Assembly (NCBI GenBank): GCA_029260735.1
Contig: JAJDCR010000050.1
Coordinates: 57,633 to 121,632, forward strand
DNA length: 64,000 nucleotides
Direction of reading: 5' to 3'
Source of the DNA: Planctomycetota bacterium
Lineage (GTDB): Bacteria; Planctomycetota; Uabimicrobiia; Uabimicrobiales; Uabimicrobiaceae
Shown: piece after piece, positions 53,237 to 62,351 of the stretch
How positions within the stretch are numbered: the first letter of the stretch is position 1
Layout: each line of letters begins with the position of its first letter
Made by a program: the position numbers and the translations under genes
The notes under the pieces: model-generated
The model's database searches: none
Seen by the model: the letters and a program-made list of their open reading frames with translations, nothing else
Told to the model about the DNA's origin: nothing

Positions 53237-53830
53237 ATGCAATCGCGAATCTACTTTGTTTGTACTCTAGCTATTTTAACGGTGTTGAATATCTATATAT
53301 TTTCGCCTCGTGAAGTTTCCGCAGAAAATCCTGGAGAGATGAAGGTTGGTTTTGTTAATTTAAAAACAATTTTCAAAGATTACCAGGAAGCTCGTGCTAT
53401 GGAGAGACAAATCCAGCAAGAAGCCAAAGCAGAAACTGCTCAAATACGTAAGTTAGAAGAAGAAGCTTCTCAGTTACGCGAAGAAATTCAACTTTATCGA
53501 GTAGGAAGTTCTATTCGGAAGAGAAAAGAAAAAGAGCTAACTGAAAAACTTTTTCGAATTAAGCATGATAAAGATCGTGCGAAGTATTTTGCCTTAGTGA
53601 AACTAAAGTCAGGTATGGAAAAAATTTACCAGAAAGTCAACGGAGTCATTGAAGACTATGCCAAGAAAAATAATTTCTTCATGATTTTAAAAGTTGCAGA
53701 TGCTGATTTTTTTGATACCAATAGCAATGAAGCTTTGCATATGGAAATAAAGACTCGCGATGTTCTCTATTGGGATAAAAAATATGATATTACACAAAAT
53801 ATCAGCGACGTTTTAAACAAAAAATCATAA
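53237..53830 (+). CDS. OmpH/Skp-family periplasmic chaperone
   Basis: 197 aa. Signal peptide or anchor (about 1-30, ending VSAE), a start VGFVNLKTIFKDYQEARAM typical of Skp, a long charged coiled coil (about 60-140) and a C-terminal beta region (NFFMILKVADADFF). Skp-like trimers hold unfolded outer-membrane proteins in the periplasm. AAGGAGA precedes the ATG. It is monocistronic; presence of OmpH agrees with an outer membrane and with the barrel-like protein at 60.7 kb. Confidence 0.88.
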   Translation: MQSRIYFVCTLAILTVLNIYIFSPREVSAENPGEMKVGFVNLKTIFKDYQEARAMERQIQQEAKAETAQIRKLEEEASQLREEIQLYRVGSSIRKRKEKELTEKLFRIKHDKDRAKYFALVKLKSGMEKIYQKVNGVIEDYAKKNNFFMILKVADADFFDTNSNEALHMEIKTRDVLYWDKKYDITQNISDVLNKKS

Positions 53831-53836
53831 ATTTTT

Positions 53837-53878
53837 TAAGAGAGGTCATCTCTTTATTTAACTGGATGATCTCTCTTA
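53837..53878 (+). terminator. Hairpin after the ompH-like gene
   Basis: A 14-nt stem (53837-53850 with 53865-53878, one G-T) 7 nt after the stop codon. No T-run follows. Confidence 0.55.
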
Positions 53879-53906
53879 GAAAACCTTGGGAAAACTCGGA
53901 AAAAGA

Positions 53907-53934
53907 TTGACTTTTTTCATTATGAGGGTAAACT
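53907..53934 (+). promoter_or_regulatory. Sigma70-like promoter
   Basis: TTGACT (53907-53912), a 16-nt spacer and TAAACT (53929-53934). It is well placed for the two small genes at 54053 and 54411. Confidence 0.55.
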
Positions 53935-54052
53935 CTACTTTAGGTGGGCTTAAGGCTCCTAAAAGAAAAATTTTTGAACAAAAATTCTCCACTTTTAGAG
54001 CATACCAATTTTCCTAATGTGGCTTATTTTAAAAGAGAAGACTCTTTGAGAA

Positions 54053-54379
54053 ATGGCAGACTCTATGAAACCAGTAAATAAGCGTATGGGAAATACAACC
54101 AAACGTTATTTAAAAGAGTTGATGAATCAACTTAAGGCGAAAGAGGATACAGGGAAGAAATCTGCTCCTCTAGAAACAACGTCGAAAGAGTCTCCTAAAT
54201 TATTTTCCGGTAGTTTGTCTGGTCGAAACTCAATAGATGAAACTTTCATTGAAAAAAATATTGAAAAAAATGTAGATAAAGAAAAATCTTTATTCAATAC
54301 TCAAAGAGTTGTTATCCAGAAAAAGTTAGATCAACGGACAAAAATCATTCGCTTAAACCAAGAAAATGAATTAGAGTGA
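54053..54379 (+). CDS. Small hydrophilic protein of unknown function (1)
   Basis: 108 aa, Lys/Glu/Ser-rich, no signal peptide or membrane segment, probably largely disordered. It starts at ATG 54053 with a second in-frame ATG four codons later. The middle has a short repeat (EKNIEKNVDKEK). The C-terminal segment RTKIIRLNQENELE resembles SKIILSQEEQDRL of the next gene. The pair shares one promoter and a 31-nt gap. Function unknown. Confidence 0.6.
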   Translation: MADSMKPVNKRMGNTTKRYLKELMNQLKAKEDTGKKSAPLETTSKESPKLFSGSLSGRNSIDETFIEKNIEKNVDKEKSLFNTQRVVIQKKLDQRTKIIRLNQENELE

Positions 54380-54410
54380 GTATTCCATCAGCAGAAATAG
54401 GTTGTGAAAA

Positions 54411-54821
54411 ATGGAAAGCGAAAAACCAATGATTCCGGGCGATGAATTTTCTCCGGAAAATCGCAAACTAAGCCCAGAAAATCCCACTAAAAAACTTTTA
54501 AAAAACCTTCTGGGCGAGGAAAATACTAACAAAATTAGTATAGATACTTCACAAGAGGATAAATCTAAAGAGCAAAGCACCGATCGAATTATTATTAGCC
54601 TTTGGGAAAACTTAAAAAAAGAAATGTTTAAAGGAGAGCCTTCTGATTTGAGCGAACCTCGATCAATAAACGCTCTTCACCCTCTTAGCCAAAAAAATGA
54701 CGAAGATCATGACGATATGAGTTCTAAGGAAGCGAAGCAAAGTGTTACGAATTCCACTTCTAAAATTATTCTAAGCCAAGAAGAACAAGATCGTCTAAGA
54801 AAATTTCACAATTTAGATTAG
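54411..54821 (+). CDS. Small hydrophilic protein of unknown function (2)
   Basis: 136 aa, charged and Ser-rich, no membrane segment. The region PTKKLLKNLLGEENTNK parallels TKRYLKELMNQLKAKED of the upstream protein, and the C-termini share a KII-x-L/S-Q-E pattern, so the two may be diverged paralogues. The N-terminus is Pro-rich (FSPENRKLSPENP). Function unknown. Confidence 0.6.
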   Translation: MESEKPMIPGDEFSPENRKLSPENPTKKLLKNLLGEENTNKISIDTSQEDKSKEQSTDRIIISLWENLKKEMFKGEPSDLSEPRSINALHPLSQKNDEDHDDMSSKEAKQSVTNSTSKIILSQEEQDRLRKFHNLD

Positions 54822-55101
54822 TCTCCCTCCTTATCAAAAGTAAAAAGTAACTTTGTCTACTTTTGTCACATTTAGGTGAGAATCCAAAAACTTTTGATTC
54901 CCCACTTACACCAAATCATCTCTCAACTTGCATTGTATTTGTGAATCTGCTCACATTCTAAAAATACCATAATTTTGGAAAGATCCTTGAACTCTCACGA
55001 AAACCAATGCATATACTAAATAAGAGATATAATACTTATTTCAAGATGTCAACGAGATATCTTTATTTTTCTAACCTTATCCTCTAAAAGGAGCTGTTTT
55101 T
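54822..55101. promoter_or_regulatory. Intergenic region with TATAAT box upstream of the exported protein
   Basis: TATAAT lies at 55028-55033, about 70 nt before the next ATG. The -35 (CAATGC at 17-nt spacing) is poor. A weak hairpin GTG.GAATC/GATTC..CAC lies near 54876-54904. Nothing else is seen. Confidence 0.35.
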
Positions 55102-56868
55102 ATGAAGCAAAAGAGTTTTATACTTTGCCTTCTACTTGGACTTGTTTTTTCTGTAAATTCTCTTCAAGCTCAAGATCAAGCTGGTTTTGATGTTGAAAAA
55201 GTCCTTCCTGGTGATACCCTTCTTTATGTCGGGTTGACTGATGGTGCTAGTTTTTGCGATGCTATGCGCGAAACTGACTTAGCTGGCCTTTTCGAAAGCG
55301 AAGAATGGAAATACTTTTTCAGTAGTTTTCCGACAGAGATGTTTGATCAATTGAAGCAAGGACAGCAGCAGATGGCGAGTCAATTTGGAATTGATTTCGA
55401 TAACGTTCACATGGCATTTGCTGGAAATCTTTCTCTCGCAGTAGTAGATGTTCAGATGGCCCCTATGCCATACCCCACAGTTCTACTAAGTTGGGATCTA
55501 GGGAACCAAAAAGAAACCGTTAGTCAGCTTATTGAGATGGTGAAGCAACAAATTGGAATGGAAATGCCTCCTCACCTCAAAATGGAAGATTACGAAGTTA
55601 ATGGATATTCTGTTACAGTTATTCCTACTCCTATGAATCCCGTAGTAGTGAGCTATGTTGGTAATGTTCTTTTGATTTGCTCTGACCAAGCTTACTTAGA
55701 GTCCATTTTGGTGGGCGAGTATCCCGAAGAAAGTTTGGCTAATTCTACTCAGTATCAAGATGTAAAAAAACAACTGCTAAAAGGCAATAGTGGTGTTCTT
55801 TTTTATCTCAATACTGCAGGAGCTATGAGCACAGCAGAAGAAAATTTTCCTAACGAATGGATGGAAGCTCAAGGTTTTGTTCAAATGCTTGGAGTGGACA
55901 GTCTTCATGCTTTAGGCTTTAGCTTTTCTTTTGACAAAGGACAAGTGAACGAAGCTTTTTACATGTATACTCCAGAAGGACGTTCTGGAGTTTTTGGCGA
56001 CCTTGTGCCAGAAGCTCCTGTTTCTAAAGAGTTGGTTAAATTCTTACCGGAAGAGCTTATCTCTTTTGAGCACGGCTACATTGACTTTGCTGGTTGGTAT
56101 CGAGTTTTAAGCAACTTAGCGGAAAACATGGCTCCTTATCAATACCAAGAATTCTTGCAAATGAAGCAGGAGATGGAAGGTGAGCTGGGACTTAGCCTAG
56201 AAGACTTCCTTAACTCTCTTGGTAATGAGTATATGATAAGCTTCAGTTTTTCCGGAGGCTTGATCCCTGACTTGGCTTTGCAAGTTTCTTTGAAAGACGA
56301 AGCCATGTTTCAAAGTATCTTTCAACAAGTATTGGCAATTGTTCCTCCTCAAGTTCGTTACCAATTTACTTGGCAAGGACATAACTTTACTTATTTTAAC
56401 TACAGCCGACCAAGACGTGACCCTGTTCCTGTTGCACCGACTGTCTTGATCGAAGACAATCGCTTTCTTTTAACACTGTTTCCTGAAACAGCTAAAAGCT
56501 TAGCGACAGTGACAAACGGTAAACTTCCTGAAGATGCTCTTCGTTATCTCAACGATGGATCTTATACTATGGCTCGCTACGCGAACTTGAAAGATCTTCT
56601 CGTTCCTATTTATCGTACAGCTCTTCCTCTTATCCAAGCTCTTGTTCCTCGATCTGAAATCCCTGTAGAGCCTGCTTTACTCCCTTCTGCTGACTTAGTG
56701 GAAAAACACTTGAATAATGCTATATTCTACGGTGTCATCAACAAAGAAGGCATTTGTTGGGATAGCTACTCTCCTTTTGGATTGACTCCTTTCTCTGTCG
56801 TTCTAGGAGGAATTGGATATTTTGCTGAACAAAATCCTTACTTCTTTGACGATTTGTTTGATTGGTAA
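55102..56868 (+). CDS. Large exported protein of unknown function
   Basis: 588 aa. Clear signal peptide (KQKSFILCLLLGLVFSVNSLQA) with AQA-type cleavage. The rest has repeated beta-strand/helix units (LPGDTLLYVGLTDGASF, NLSLAVVDVQ, NVLLICSDQAYLESIL, SYTMARYANLKDLL), a pattern I associate with the DUF3352-like exported proteins of planctomycetes. No catalytic motif is visible. GGAG precedes the ATG. The codon bias resembles that of the subtilases, consistent with high expression. Periplasmic or surface location is inferred. Confidence 0.75.
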   Translation: MKQKSFILCLLLGLVFSVNSLQAQDQAGFDVEKVLPGDTLLYVGLTDGASFCDAMRETDLAGLFESEEWKYFFSSFPTEMFDQLKQGQQQMASQFGIDFDNVHMAFAGNLSLAVVDVQMAPMPYPTVLLSWDLGNQKETVSQLIEMVKQQIGMEMPPHLKMEDYEVNGYSVTVIPTPMNPVVVSYVGNVLLICSDQAYLESILVGEYPEESLANSTQYQDVKKQLLKGNSGVLFYLNTAGAMSTAEENFPNEWMEAQGFVQMLGVDSLHALGFSFSFDKGQVNEAFYMYTPEGRSGVFGDLVPEAPVSKELVKFLPEELISFEHGYIDFAGWYRVLSNLAENMAPYQYQEFLQMKQEMEGELGLSLEDFLNSLGNEYMISFSFSGGLIPDLALQVSLKDEAMFQSIFQQVLAIVPPQVRYQFTWQGHNFTYFNYSRPRRDPVPVAPTVLIEDNRFLLTLFPETAKSLATVTNGKLPEDALRYLNDGSYTMARYANLKDLLVPIYRTALPLIQALVPRSEIPVEPALLPSADLVEKHLNNAIFYGVINKEGICWDSYSPFGLTPFSVVLGGIGYFAEQNPYFFDDLFDW

Positions 56869-56901
56869 GATTTCTAGATTAGACTTTTAATCTAGACCCA
56901 C

Positions 56902-56942
56902 TCCCTAGCTCTTGGAAATTGCAAGAGCTAGGGAATTTTTTT
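56902..56942 (+). terminator. Rho-independent terminator
   Basis: A perfect 13-bp stem (56902-56914 with 56922-56934) followed by seven T (56936-56942). A smaller TCTAGATTA/TAATCTAGA hairpin precedes it (56870-56896). Confidence 0.9.
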
Positions 56943-56984
56943 AACCTTAGACGCCTTTCACCCCTAGATACATACCATTTTCAA

Positions 56985-58724
56985 ATGCAAAAAAAAGACA
57001 TAATCGATAATTTACAAGAGATTTCTCTACTTCTCGATCTCAGAGGAGAAAATTCCTTCAAGGTGCAGGCTCATACCAAGGCAGCACGGTCTCTAGAAGG
57101 AGATGTTCGTACTATTGCGGAGATTATAGAGTCAGGAGAATTACTAAAAATTCGAGGTATTGGCAAAGGAATTGCTCCAAAAATAGAAGAAATGTACCAG
57201 ACCGGCCGTTCTCAACTCTTGGAAAGATTAAAATCAGAAATTCCTTCTGGTTTAGTCGAGATGTTGAAAATACCTGGTTTGGGAGTAAAGAAAATTAAGT
57301 TTCTCCGAGATGAGTTACAAATAGAAAGTTGTCGCCAATTAAAAGAAGCCTGCCAAAAAGGAAAAATTGCTTCTCTGCCTGGTTTTGGCCAAAAGAGTGA
57401 AGAAAAAATTCTCAAAGGCTTAGATTCTTTAGACAAATACAGTGGTCTGTTTTTATATTCTCAAGTACGTGAAGTCGCAGAAAATTTACTCTTGGAGTTG
57501 AAGAAACACCCTAGTCTTGTTCAAATAGAAGTGGCCGGTAGTTTGCGCCGAAAGAAAGAGGTAACAAAGGACTTAGACTTGGTTGCAGTTTCTTCCGATT
57601 CTGATGCCTTGATGGCTCATTTTGTTTCATTGGATTCGGTTAGTGATATTATAAATCATGGCTCAACCAAATCTAGTGTTCGTTTAAGCGGAGGGATTCA
57701 AGCGGATATCCGAGTCGTTGAAGAAGGTCAATATCCTTTTGCTCTAATGCATTTTACCGGAAGCAAAGAGCACAATACCTTTATGCGAGGAGAAGCAAAA
57801 CAGCACGATTGGAAACTCAATGAATATGGACTTTTTGAGGGCGAAAAACTCATTGCTTGTTCCAGCGAAGAAGAGATCTATCAGAAATTAGGTCTGAATT
57901 ATATTGAGCCAGAACTTCGCGAAGGCTTAGGAGAAATCGAAGCTTGCCGAGCGAAGGAGTTGCCCGAAGTTCTTTCTCTAAATGATATCCAAGGAGTTTT
58001 GCACCTCCATACCACATATAGCGATGGAAGTGCTGGACTGAAAGAAATGGCTCAGGCAGCTATGGCTATGGGGATGACGTACTTGGGAGTAACCGACCAT
58101 AGTCAATCTCTCAATGTCGCCGGTGGTCTAAAGGTGAAAGACGTTTTGCGCCAGCACGAAGAAATTGATCGTTTAAATGAAGAACTGAAACCTTTTCGGA
58201 TATTCAAAGGAATTGAGTCGGATATTCTTGCCGATGGCAGTTTGGACTACGAAGACGAAATTTTAGCCCAGTTTGATTTTTTAATTGCTTCGATTCACGG
58301 GCGTTTTGAAATGTCAGAAGAGGAGATGACAAGTAGAGTGATTACCGCTGTGGAAAATCCTTTTACGACTATGCTTGGCCATCCCACAGGACGCTTGCTC
58401 TTAAGACGAGAACCTTATAAGATAGATATGCCAAAAGTTATTGAAGCAGCCGCAAGAGAGGGAGTTGTCATTGAGATCAATGCTCATCCCACCCGCTTAG
58501 ATTTAGATTGGCGTTGGGGAAAATATGCCCGAGAATGTGGCTTAATCACCTCCATTAATCCTGATGCTCATACCCCTGAGGGACTGGAACTTATTAAGTA
58601 TGGTTTGGGGATTGCACGGAAAGGATGGTTTGAAAAAAAGAGAGTTCTGAATACTCTATCTGTCGAAGAGATTTCTGCCTTTTTTTCAGAAAGAAAAAAA
58701 CGAGCGTTGGAGAGGAAATCATGA
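56985..58724 (+). CDS. polX: DNA polymerase X with PHP domain (PolX)
   Basis: A repair polymerase for short gaps with a PHP-type nuclease. 579 aa from ATG 56985; an earlier in-frame start at 56919 lies inside the upstream terminator and is rejected. N-terminal 8-kDa/HhH region (SLEGDVRTIAEIIESG, LRIRGIGKGIAPKI-like, LPGFGQKSEEKIL), polymerase palm with GSLRRKKEVTKDLDLV (two metal-binding Asp), then PHP with LHLHTTYSDG, GVTDHS, KGIESDIL, SIHGRF, LGHPTGRL and INPDAH. It overlaps the next gene by 4 bp (ATGA). Confidence 0.95.
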   Translation: MQKKDIIDNLQEISLLLDLRGENSFKVQAHTKAARSLEGDVRTIAEIIESGELLKIRGIGKGIAPKIEEMYQTGRSQLLERLKSEIPSGLVEMLKIPGLGVKKIKFLRDELQIESCRQLKEACQKGKIASLPGFGQKSEEKILKGLDSLDKYSGLFLYSQVREVAENLLLELKKHPSLVQIEVAGSLRRKKEVTKDLDLVAVSSDSDALMAHFVSLDSVSDIINHGSTKSSVRLSGGIQADIRVVEEGQYPFALMHFTGSKEHNTFMRGEAKQHDWKLNEYGLFEGEKLIACSSEEEIYQKLGLNYIEPELREGLGEIEACRAKELPEVLSLNDIQGVLHLHTTYSDGSAGLKEMAQAAMAMGMTYLGVTDHSQSLNVAGGLKVKDVLRQHEEIDRLNEELKPFRIFKGIESDILADGSLDYEDEILAQFDFLIASIHGRFEMSEEEMTSRVITAVENPFTTMLGHPTGRLLLRREPYKIDMPKVIEAAAREGVVIEINAHPTRLDLDWRWGKYARECGLITSINPDAHTPEGLELIKYGLGIARKGWFEKKRVLNTLSVEEISAFFSERKKRALERKS

Positions 58725-59194
58725 TTGAGTCTATGTGGCCGATTTATACAACTTTGAACAACCAAATATTACAAACCCAAGAAATGAAAGTTCGACTTTC
58801 CTGTGCGAAGGTAGTTCTTTCTCTGGCTATTTTTATATATGCTCTGCAGGTTCAAGCGGAAGAATTAACTTTGTTTTTTCTTTTTCTTCTCCCTCCTCTT
58901 GTCGCTCTTTTTTTTGATTTTCAAATTAAAGCTCGGACAAAGGCGATCGAAAGAGATTCCCAATATCTTCGAGACTATCTAGAGCCTCTTTTCCAAGAAA
59001 ACTCAGGTAAGTCTAGGCCTGGTTGGGGAGAGCCTGTGGATCTCAATACTTTCCTTTTTCCCGAACGATTTCGTATGCAATACAGCTTAGAGAGAACTGA
59101 TGGAGGAACAGGAGAAAAAATATCCCACTGGATTTTCACTTTTTTTCTATGGGCAATGGCGCTTGTTTTTATCTACTCTCGCTGTACCGTTTGA
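58721..59194 (+). CDS. Small membrane protein coupled to polX
   Basis: 157 aa with two adjacent helices (about 29-46 and 50-66) and one at the C-terminus (about 136-152); the central 60 residues are charged and cytoplasmic. It begins in the ATGA overlap with polX, so translation is coupled. Its end overlaps the convergent ABC gene by 22 bp. The function is unknown and no family is recognised. Confidence 0.65.
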   Translation: MIESMWPIYTTLNNQILQTQEMKVRLSCAKVVLSLAIFIYALQVQAEELTLFFLFLLPPLVALFFDFQIKARTKAIERDSQYLRDYLEPLFQENSGKSRPGWGEPVDLNTFLFPERFRMQYSLERTDGGTGEKISHWIFTFFLWAMALVFIYSRCTV

Positions 59195-60609
59195 ACTTGA
59201 ACTTCTCCTTGCTCTAGTTGATATAACCCCCCCTGGCAGCATAGTTTTAGCTCTTCATAACCATGAGCGATCCAGAGAACGGCAAAGTTTTGTTGTTTTT
59301 CATGAAGATTCTGTAAAAAGAGAATAATAGATCTTCGTAAGGCCCAATGGATTCCCGAAAAAATTTCATCAAAAAGAAAAATATGCTGAGCTTGCGGACA
59401 AAGGAGAGTTTCGCTGTAGTATTTAAGGAGACAGCGAAGAATAACAAATCGTTTTTGCTGACCATAGGATAGCTCTTGCGGATAGCGCAAGGCCAAATCG
59501 TGCGAAAGTTCTAAGATAGACCAAGCTTCCTTTTGGAAAGTGAGAAGAGATTCTTTTTGTTTAGGCTGACTTTGGATAACTTCCAAAAGAGAGGCCTCTA
59601 CTGTCATCCGAGGGTTGAGAGCTCCCAAGGGGTCTTGGAAAACCGGATGAATCCAATGCTGGTTCTTACGTTCATGAGGAATAATTTTTTCTCCCTGCCA
59701 CAAAATTTCTCCTTTGTCTGGAGACAAGAGCCCCATCATAATATGTAAAAGGGTACTTTTACCACTTCCATTAACTCCTTCTAAATAAACCCACTGTCCT
59801 TTTCGAATAGAAAAACTCGCTTCTTTTAAGATTTTGTTTTGAGCAAAGGATTTGCTTAGGCCTTTTATTTCGATAAAAGACTTCCGTTCTGGAAAGAAAA
59901 TAGTAGGAGAGAACTCTTGTCCTGTTTTAGGAGGAGAAAAATAAAACCCTTGCTTAGGAGGAATAAGGTCTTTATAGTCATTGGTTTCATGAGATATAAT
60001 GATGACAGTGTGGCCAGATTGAGCTAGAGATTTTAAGCAATTTTTGATAATTTCCCTTCCTCTTCGATCGACAGAAGCGGTCGGTTCATCAAAAATCATG
60101 ATTAAAGGGGCTGTCAGTAGGGTCATGCCTAATATACAACGTTGTTTTTGACCTGCCGAAAGCTCATGAGGAAACTTTTGTAAAAGCTCTGCTGAAATAT
60201 CCAGTTCTTGAAGGATCTCTTCTATTTTTTTACCCTGAGAAGTTTGGCATCTTTCCCACTGAGAGAGAATAATTTCATAAGGATTTAAAGTCTTGTAAGG
60301 GTCTTGGGGGGTGTAGGTTAGTAACTTTCCCCAAACGTTTTGCCGAAAATAGCTCTCGTCTTTGTTCGAAAGAACCAAAGAAGAGTTATTGTGGTGTAGA
60401 GTGATTTGTCCTTGGACGTGTTTTGAGGGAATAAAGCCAGCAATACATTTTGCTAAAGTGGTTTTTCCACAACCTGTTTCTCCAAAAAAACCGAAAATTT
60501 TTCCGGAAGGAATTTGCACGGAAAGATCCCTAAAAACAGGAGTTTTCCCCTCCTGAAAGGTGACGCTCAGCTCGTTGATTTCTAAAATGTTCCTTTCCAA
60601 ACTTGACAT
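59173..60609 (-). CDS. ABC transporter protein with two fused ATPase domains (peptide/nickel type)
   Basis: 478 aa. Two complete ABC modules: N-half with Walker A GETGCGKTT, signature LSAGQKQR, Walker B MIFDEPTASVD and H-loop ISHE; C-half with GVNGSGKST, signature LSYGQQKR, Walker B FLFDEIFSGI and IAHG. The segment VFQDPLGALNPRMTV is characteristic of the Dpp/Opp/Nik subfamily, so it looks like an OppD-OppF fusion. No permease or binding protein gene is adjacent. It is convergent with the preceding membrane protein gene and slightly overlaps it. Confidence 0.92.
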   Translation of the reverse strand: MSSLERNILEINELSVTFQEGKTPVFRDLSVQIPSGKIFGFFGETGCGKTTLAKCIAGFIPSKHVQGQITLHHNNSSLVLSNKDESYFRQNVWGKLLTYTPQDPYKTLNPYEIILSQWERCQTSQGKKIEEILQELDISAELLQKFPHELSAGQKQRCILGMTLLTAPLIMIFDEPTASVDRRGREIIKNCLKSLAQSGHTVIIISHETNDYKDLIPPKQGFYFSPPKTGQEFSPTIFFPERKSFIEIKGLSKSFAQNKILKEASFSIRKGQWVYLEGVNGSGKSTLLHIMMGLLSPDKGEILWQGEKIIPHERKNQHWIHPVFQDPLGALNPRMTVEASLLEVIQSQPKQKESLLTFQKEAWSILELSHDLALRYPQELSYGQQKRFVILRCLLKYYSETLLCPQAQHIFLFDEIFSGIHWALRRSIILFLQNLHEKQQNFAVLWIAHGYEELKLCCQGGLYQLEQGEVQVQTVQRE

Positions 60610-60729
60610 TTCCCCTACTTCCCCTTATTCTAGAGTTCAAAAATATATTCTATAAAAACTTCAGGAACCCATCTTTCGTGCCAATTTTAATAATGGTCCA
60701 AAGGTTACTCGTATTGTAAGGACTCGTAT

Positions 60730-61968
60730 ATGTCAAAGCAACGGAATTCAAATATTATCTATATCTTATTCTTGCTTTTTTGCCTCAACTCCTTTGCTTG
60801 GAGTAATGATTTTGCTGAAAATGATGACTATAATTACGATAGTGTAGAAGAAGACGAATCTGTTTTTAAGTTTGCCTGGGATCTTCCCTACTACGGTGAC
60901 ACCTATGATTTTGCTAAGAGATTTACACGTTTTGAGCTAAACAGTGCTGGACAACTCTATGTCGGCTACGAAATGGGCCGCAATGAGGAAGGGGAAGATG
61001 AGTTCGCTTTTTTTACTTTTGCTGCCTTCCGTCCTTTTGTCTTAGATTTTGGACCTGAGTTCCAGGTTGCTTTTGGAGTTTCTTACATTGGCTATATTGG
61101 AACAGTTGACGTTAATGAGAATTTTATCGATGGGTCGTTTATTATTGAAGATGTGGGAACAGTAAATGGAGCTGTCCAAACGAGTGACACAGATAGGGAT
61201 TCAGAGTTAAACTCGTTTAACTTTACCGCTCTTTTAAATTTTCCTACTTTAGCTCTTCAAGTCCACTTCCAGATAGGCTATGCTCGAACAATGGTGAGAG
61301 TTGAGATGGATCGTTTGGACTTGGATGGTAATATTCGGGTTCTGGATATTTTTGATGTCCGTCTAAAAGGGGCTTTTGAAGATTTTGAATTTGTCCAACG
61401 TGATGATAATATTTTTCTTAACCTTGCTGTTCGCAAATTCTATGATCGAGATTATCTTAATTTTATCTCCTTTTCCGTCTCTTCTCGTATTCAAGTTGAT
61501 ACCGACGAAAGAAAATCTACTGCGACACCAGTTCTGGAAATTTTTGGAGACGATGTCAATATCAACTTTGGCAAAACTAATTTAGCCGATATTGGGCTAG
61601 ACCCGCAACCCTTTGATGCTGATCTTAATAAAGTTCAAGGAACTCTTAGTGCCGACCTGTACTCCTTCCAGTTGCCTTTTTCTGTTTTAGGAAATGACCG
61701 TATTAACTTAGGAGGAATTTTTGCCATGAATCACCGTTCGGGAGAGCTACTGGGACGTGATCTTCATGGACATGCCTTGATCGCAGGAGCTAAGCTAGAG
61801 TTCTTTGGAGCTCTGGGAGTTATTTTTGAACAAACTTGGGAAAATGGAAATGACCAAGACGATGGATGGGTTCTCACTTTTGTTTTAGGTCTTTATGGGT
61901 CTAGAGGAAATACAGGAATTATTACAGAGACCCAAGGTATCTCAACAGGAACTCCTTCTGCTCAGTAA
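60730..61968 (+). CDS. Exported protein, possible outer-membrane beta-barrel
   Basis: 412 aa. Signal peptide (NSNIIYILFLLFCLNSFAWS), an acidic segment (about 25-45), then alternating amphipathic strands of about 10 residues (LYVGYEMGR, FQVAFGVSYIGYIG, ALQVHFQIGYAR, NFISFSVSSRIQV, ALIAGAKLEFFGALGVIFEQTWE, WVLTFVLGLYG) separated by Asp/Asn/Gly-rich loops, as in outer-membrane barrels. There is no final aromatic residue: it ends SAQ, so the barrel assignment is uncertain. No known family recognised. Confidence 0.65.
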   Translation: MSKQRNSNIIYILFLLFCLNSFAWSNDFAENDDYNYDSVEEDESVFKFAWDLPYYGDTYDFAKRFTRFELNSAGQLYVGYEMGRNEEGEDEFAFFTFAAFRPFVLDFGPEFQVAFGVSYIGYIGTVDVNENFIDGSFIIEDVGTVNGAVQTSDTDRDSELNSFNFTALLNFPTLALQVHFQIGYARTMVRVEMDRLDLDGNIRVLDIFDVRLKGAFEDFEFVQRDDNIFLNLAVRKFYDRDYLNFISFSVSSRIQVDTDERKSTATPVLEIFGDDVNINFGKTNLADIGLDPQPFDADLNKVQGTLSADLYSFQLPFSVLGNDRINLGGIFAMNHRSGELLGRDLHGHALIAGAKLEFFGALGVIFEQTWENGNDQDDGWVLTFVLGLYGSRGNTGIITETQGISTGTPSAQ

Positions 61969-61970
61969 TT

Positions 61971-62200
61971 AGAATCCAGTAGCCAGAATCCAGTAGAAAA
62001 AACAGAAAAAAACATCTCAGGAAGGTTTTGGATTTCTCTACTGGCTACAATATTTATAGGAGTTATATCGATAAAAATCGTGACTCGATTCGTAATCTTA
62101 ATCGTAATCCTAATCGTAATCTTTTTTTATTTTCGATTACGAGTACGATTAAGATTACGAGTACGACTCGAATTACGAAGAAACAAAGTCAGTTCTTGAT
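61971..62200. repeat. Intergenic simple and inverted repeats
   Basis: Two copies of AGAATCCAGTAG lie 14 nt apart (61971-61982, 61985-61996); the same AGAATCCAG unit occurs inverted at 52450-52465. From about 62080, CGTAATC(T/C)TAAT units run forward and then inverted (GATTACGAGTACG), forming a long imperfect hairpin to about 62190. No gene is seen in 61969-62351. Confidence 0.6.
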
Positions 62201-62351
62201 TTTACCCCGAAGCGAAGCCGGGGTTTGATGCTGCTCCTGGATTCAATTTCAATTAATTTTGCCGAAATAAAACCTAAAATTACGCTTTTTTCTCTGCCGA
62301 ATGTAAATTAATTATTTTCTTATAAATGTCTTACTTTTTCTGGAGGTCAGA

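Noticed and set aside
62028..62228. 66-residue ORF in the intergenic repeat
   Set aside because: Made of repeated Arg-Asn-Leu/Thr units from the CGTAATC array; no signal of a real protein.
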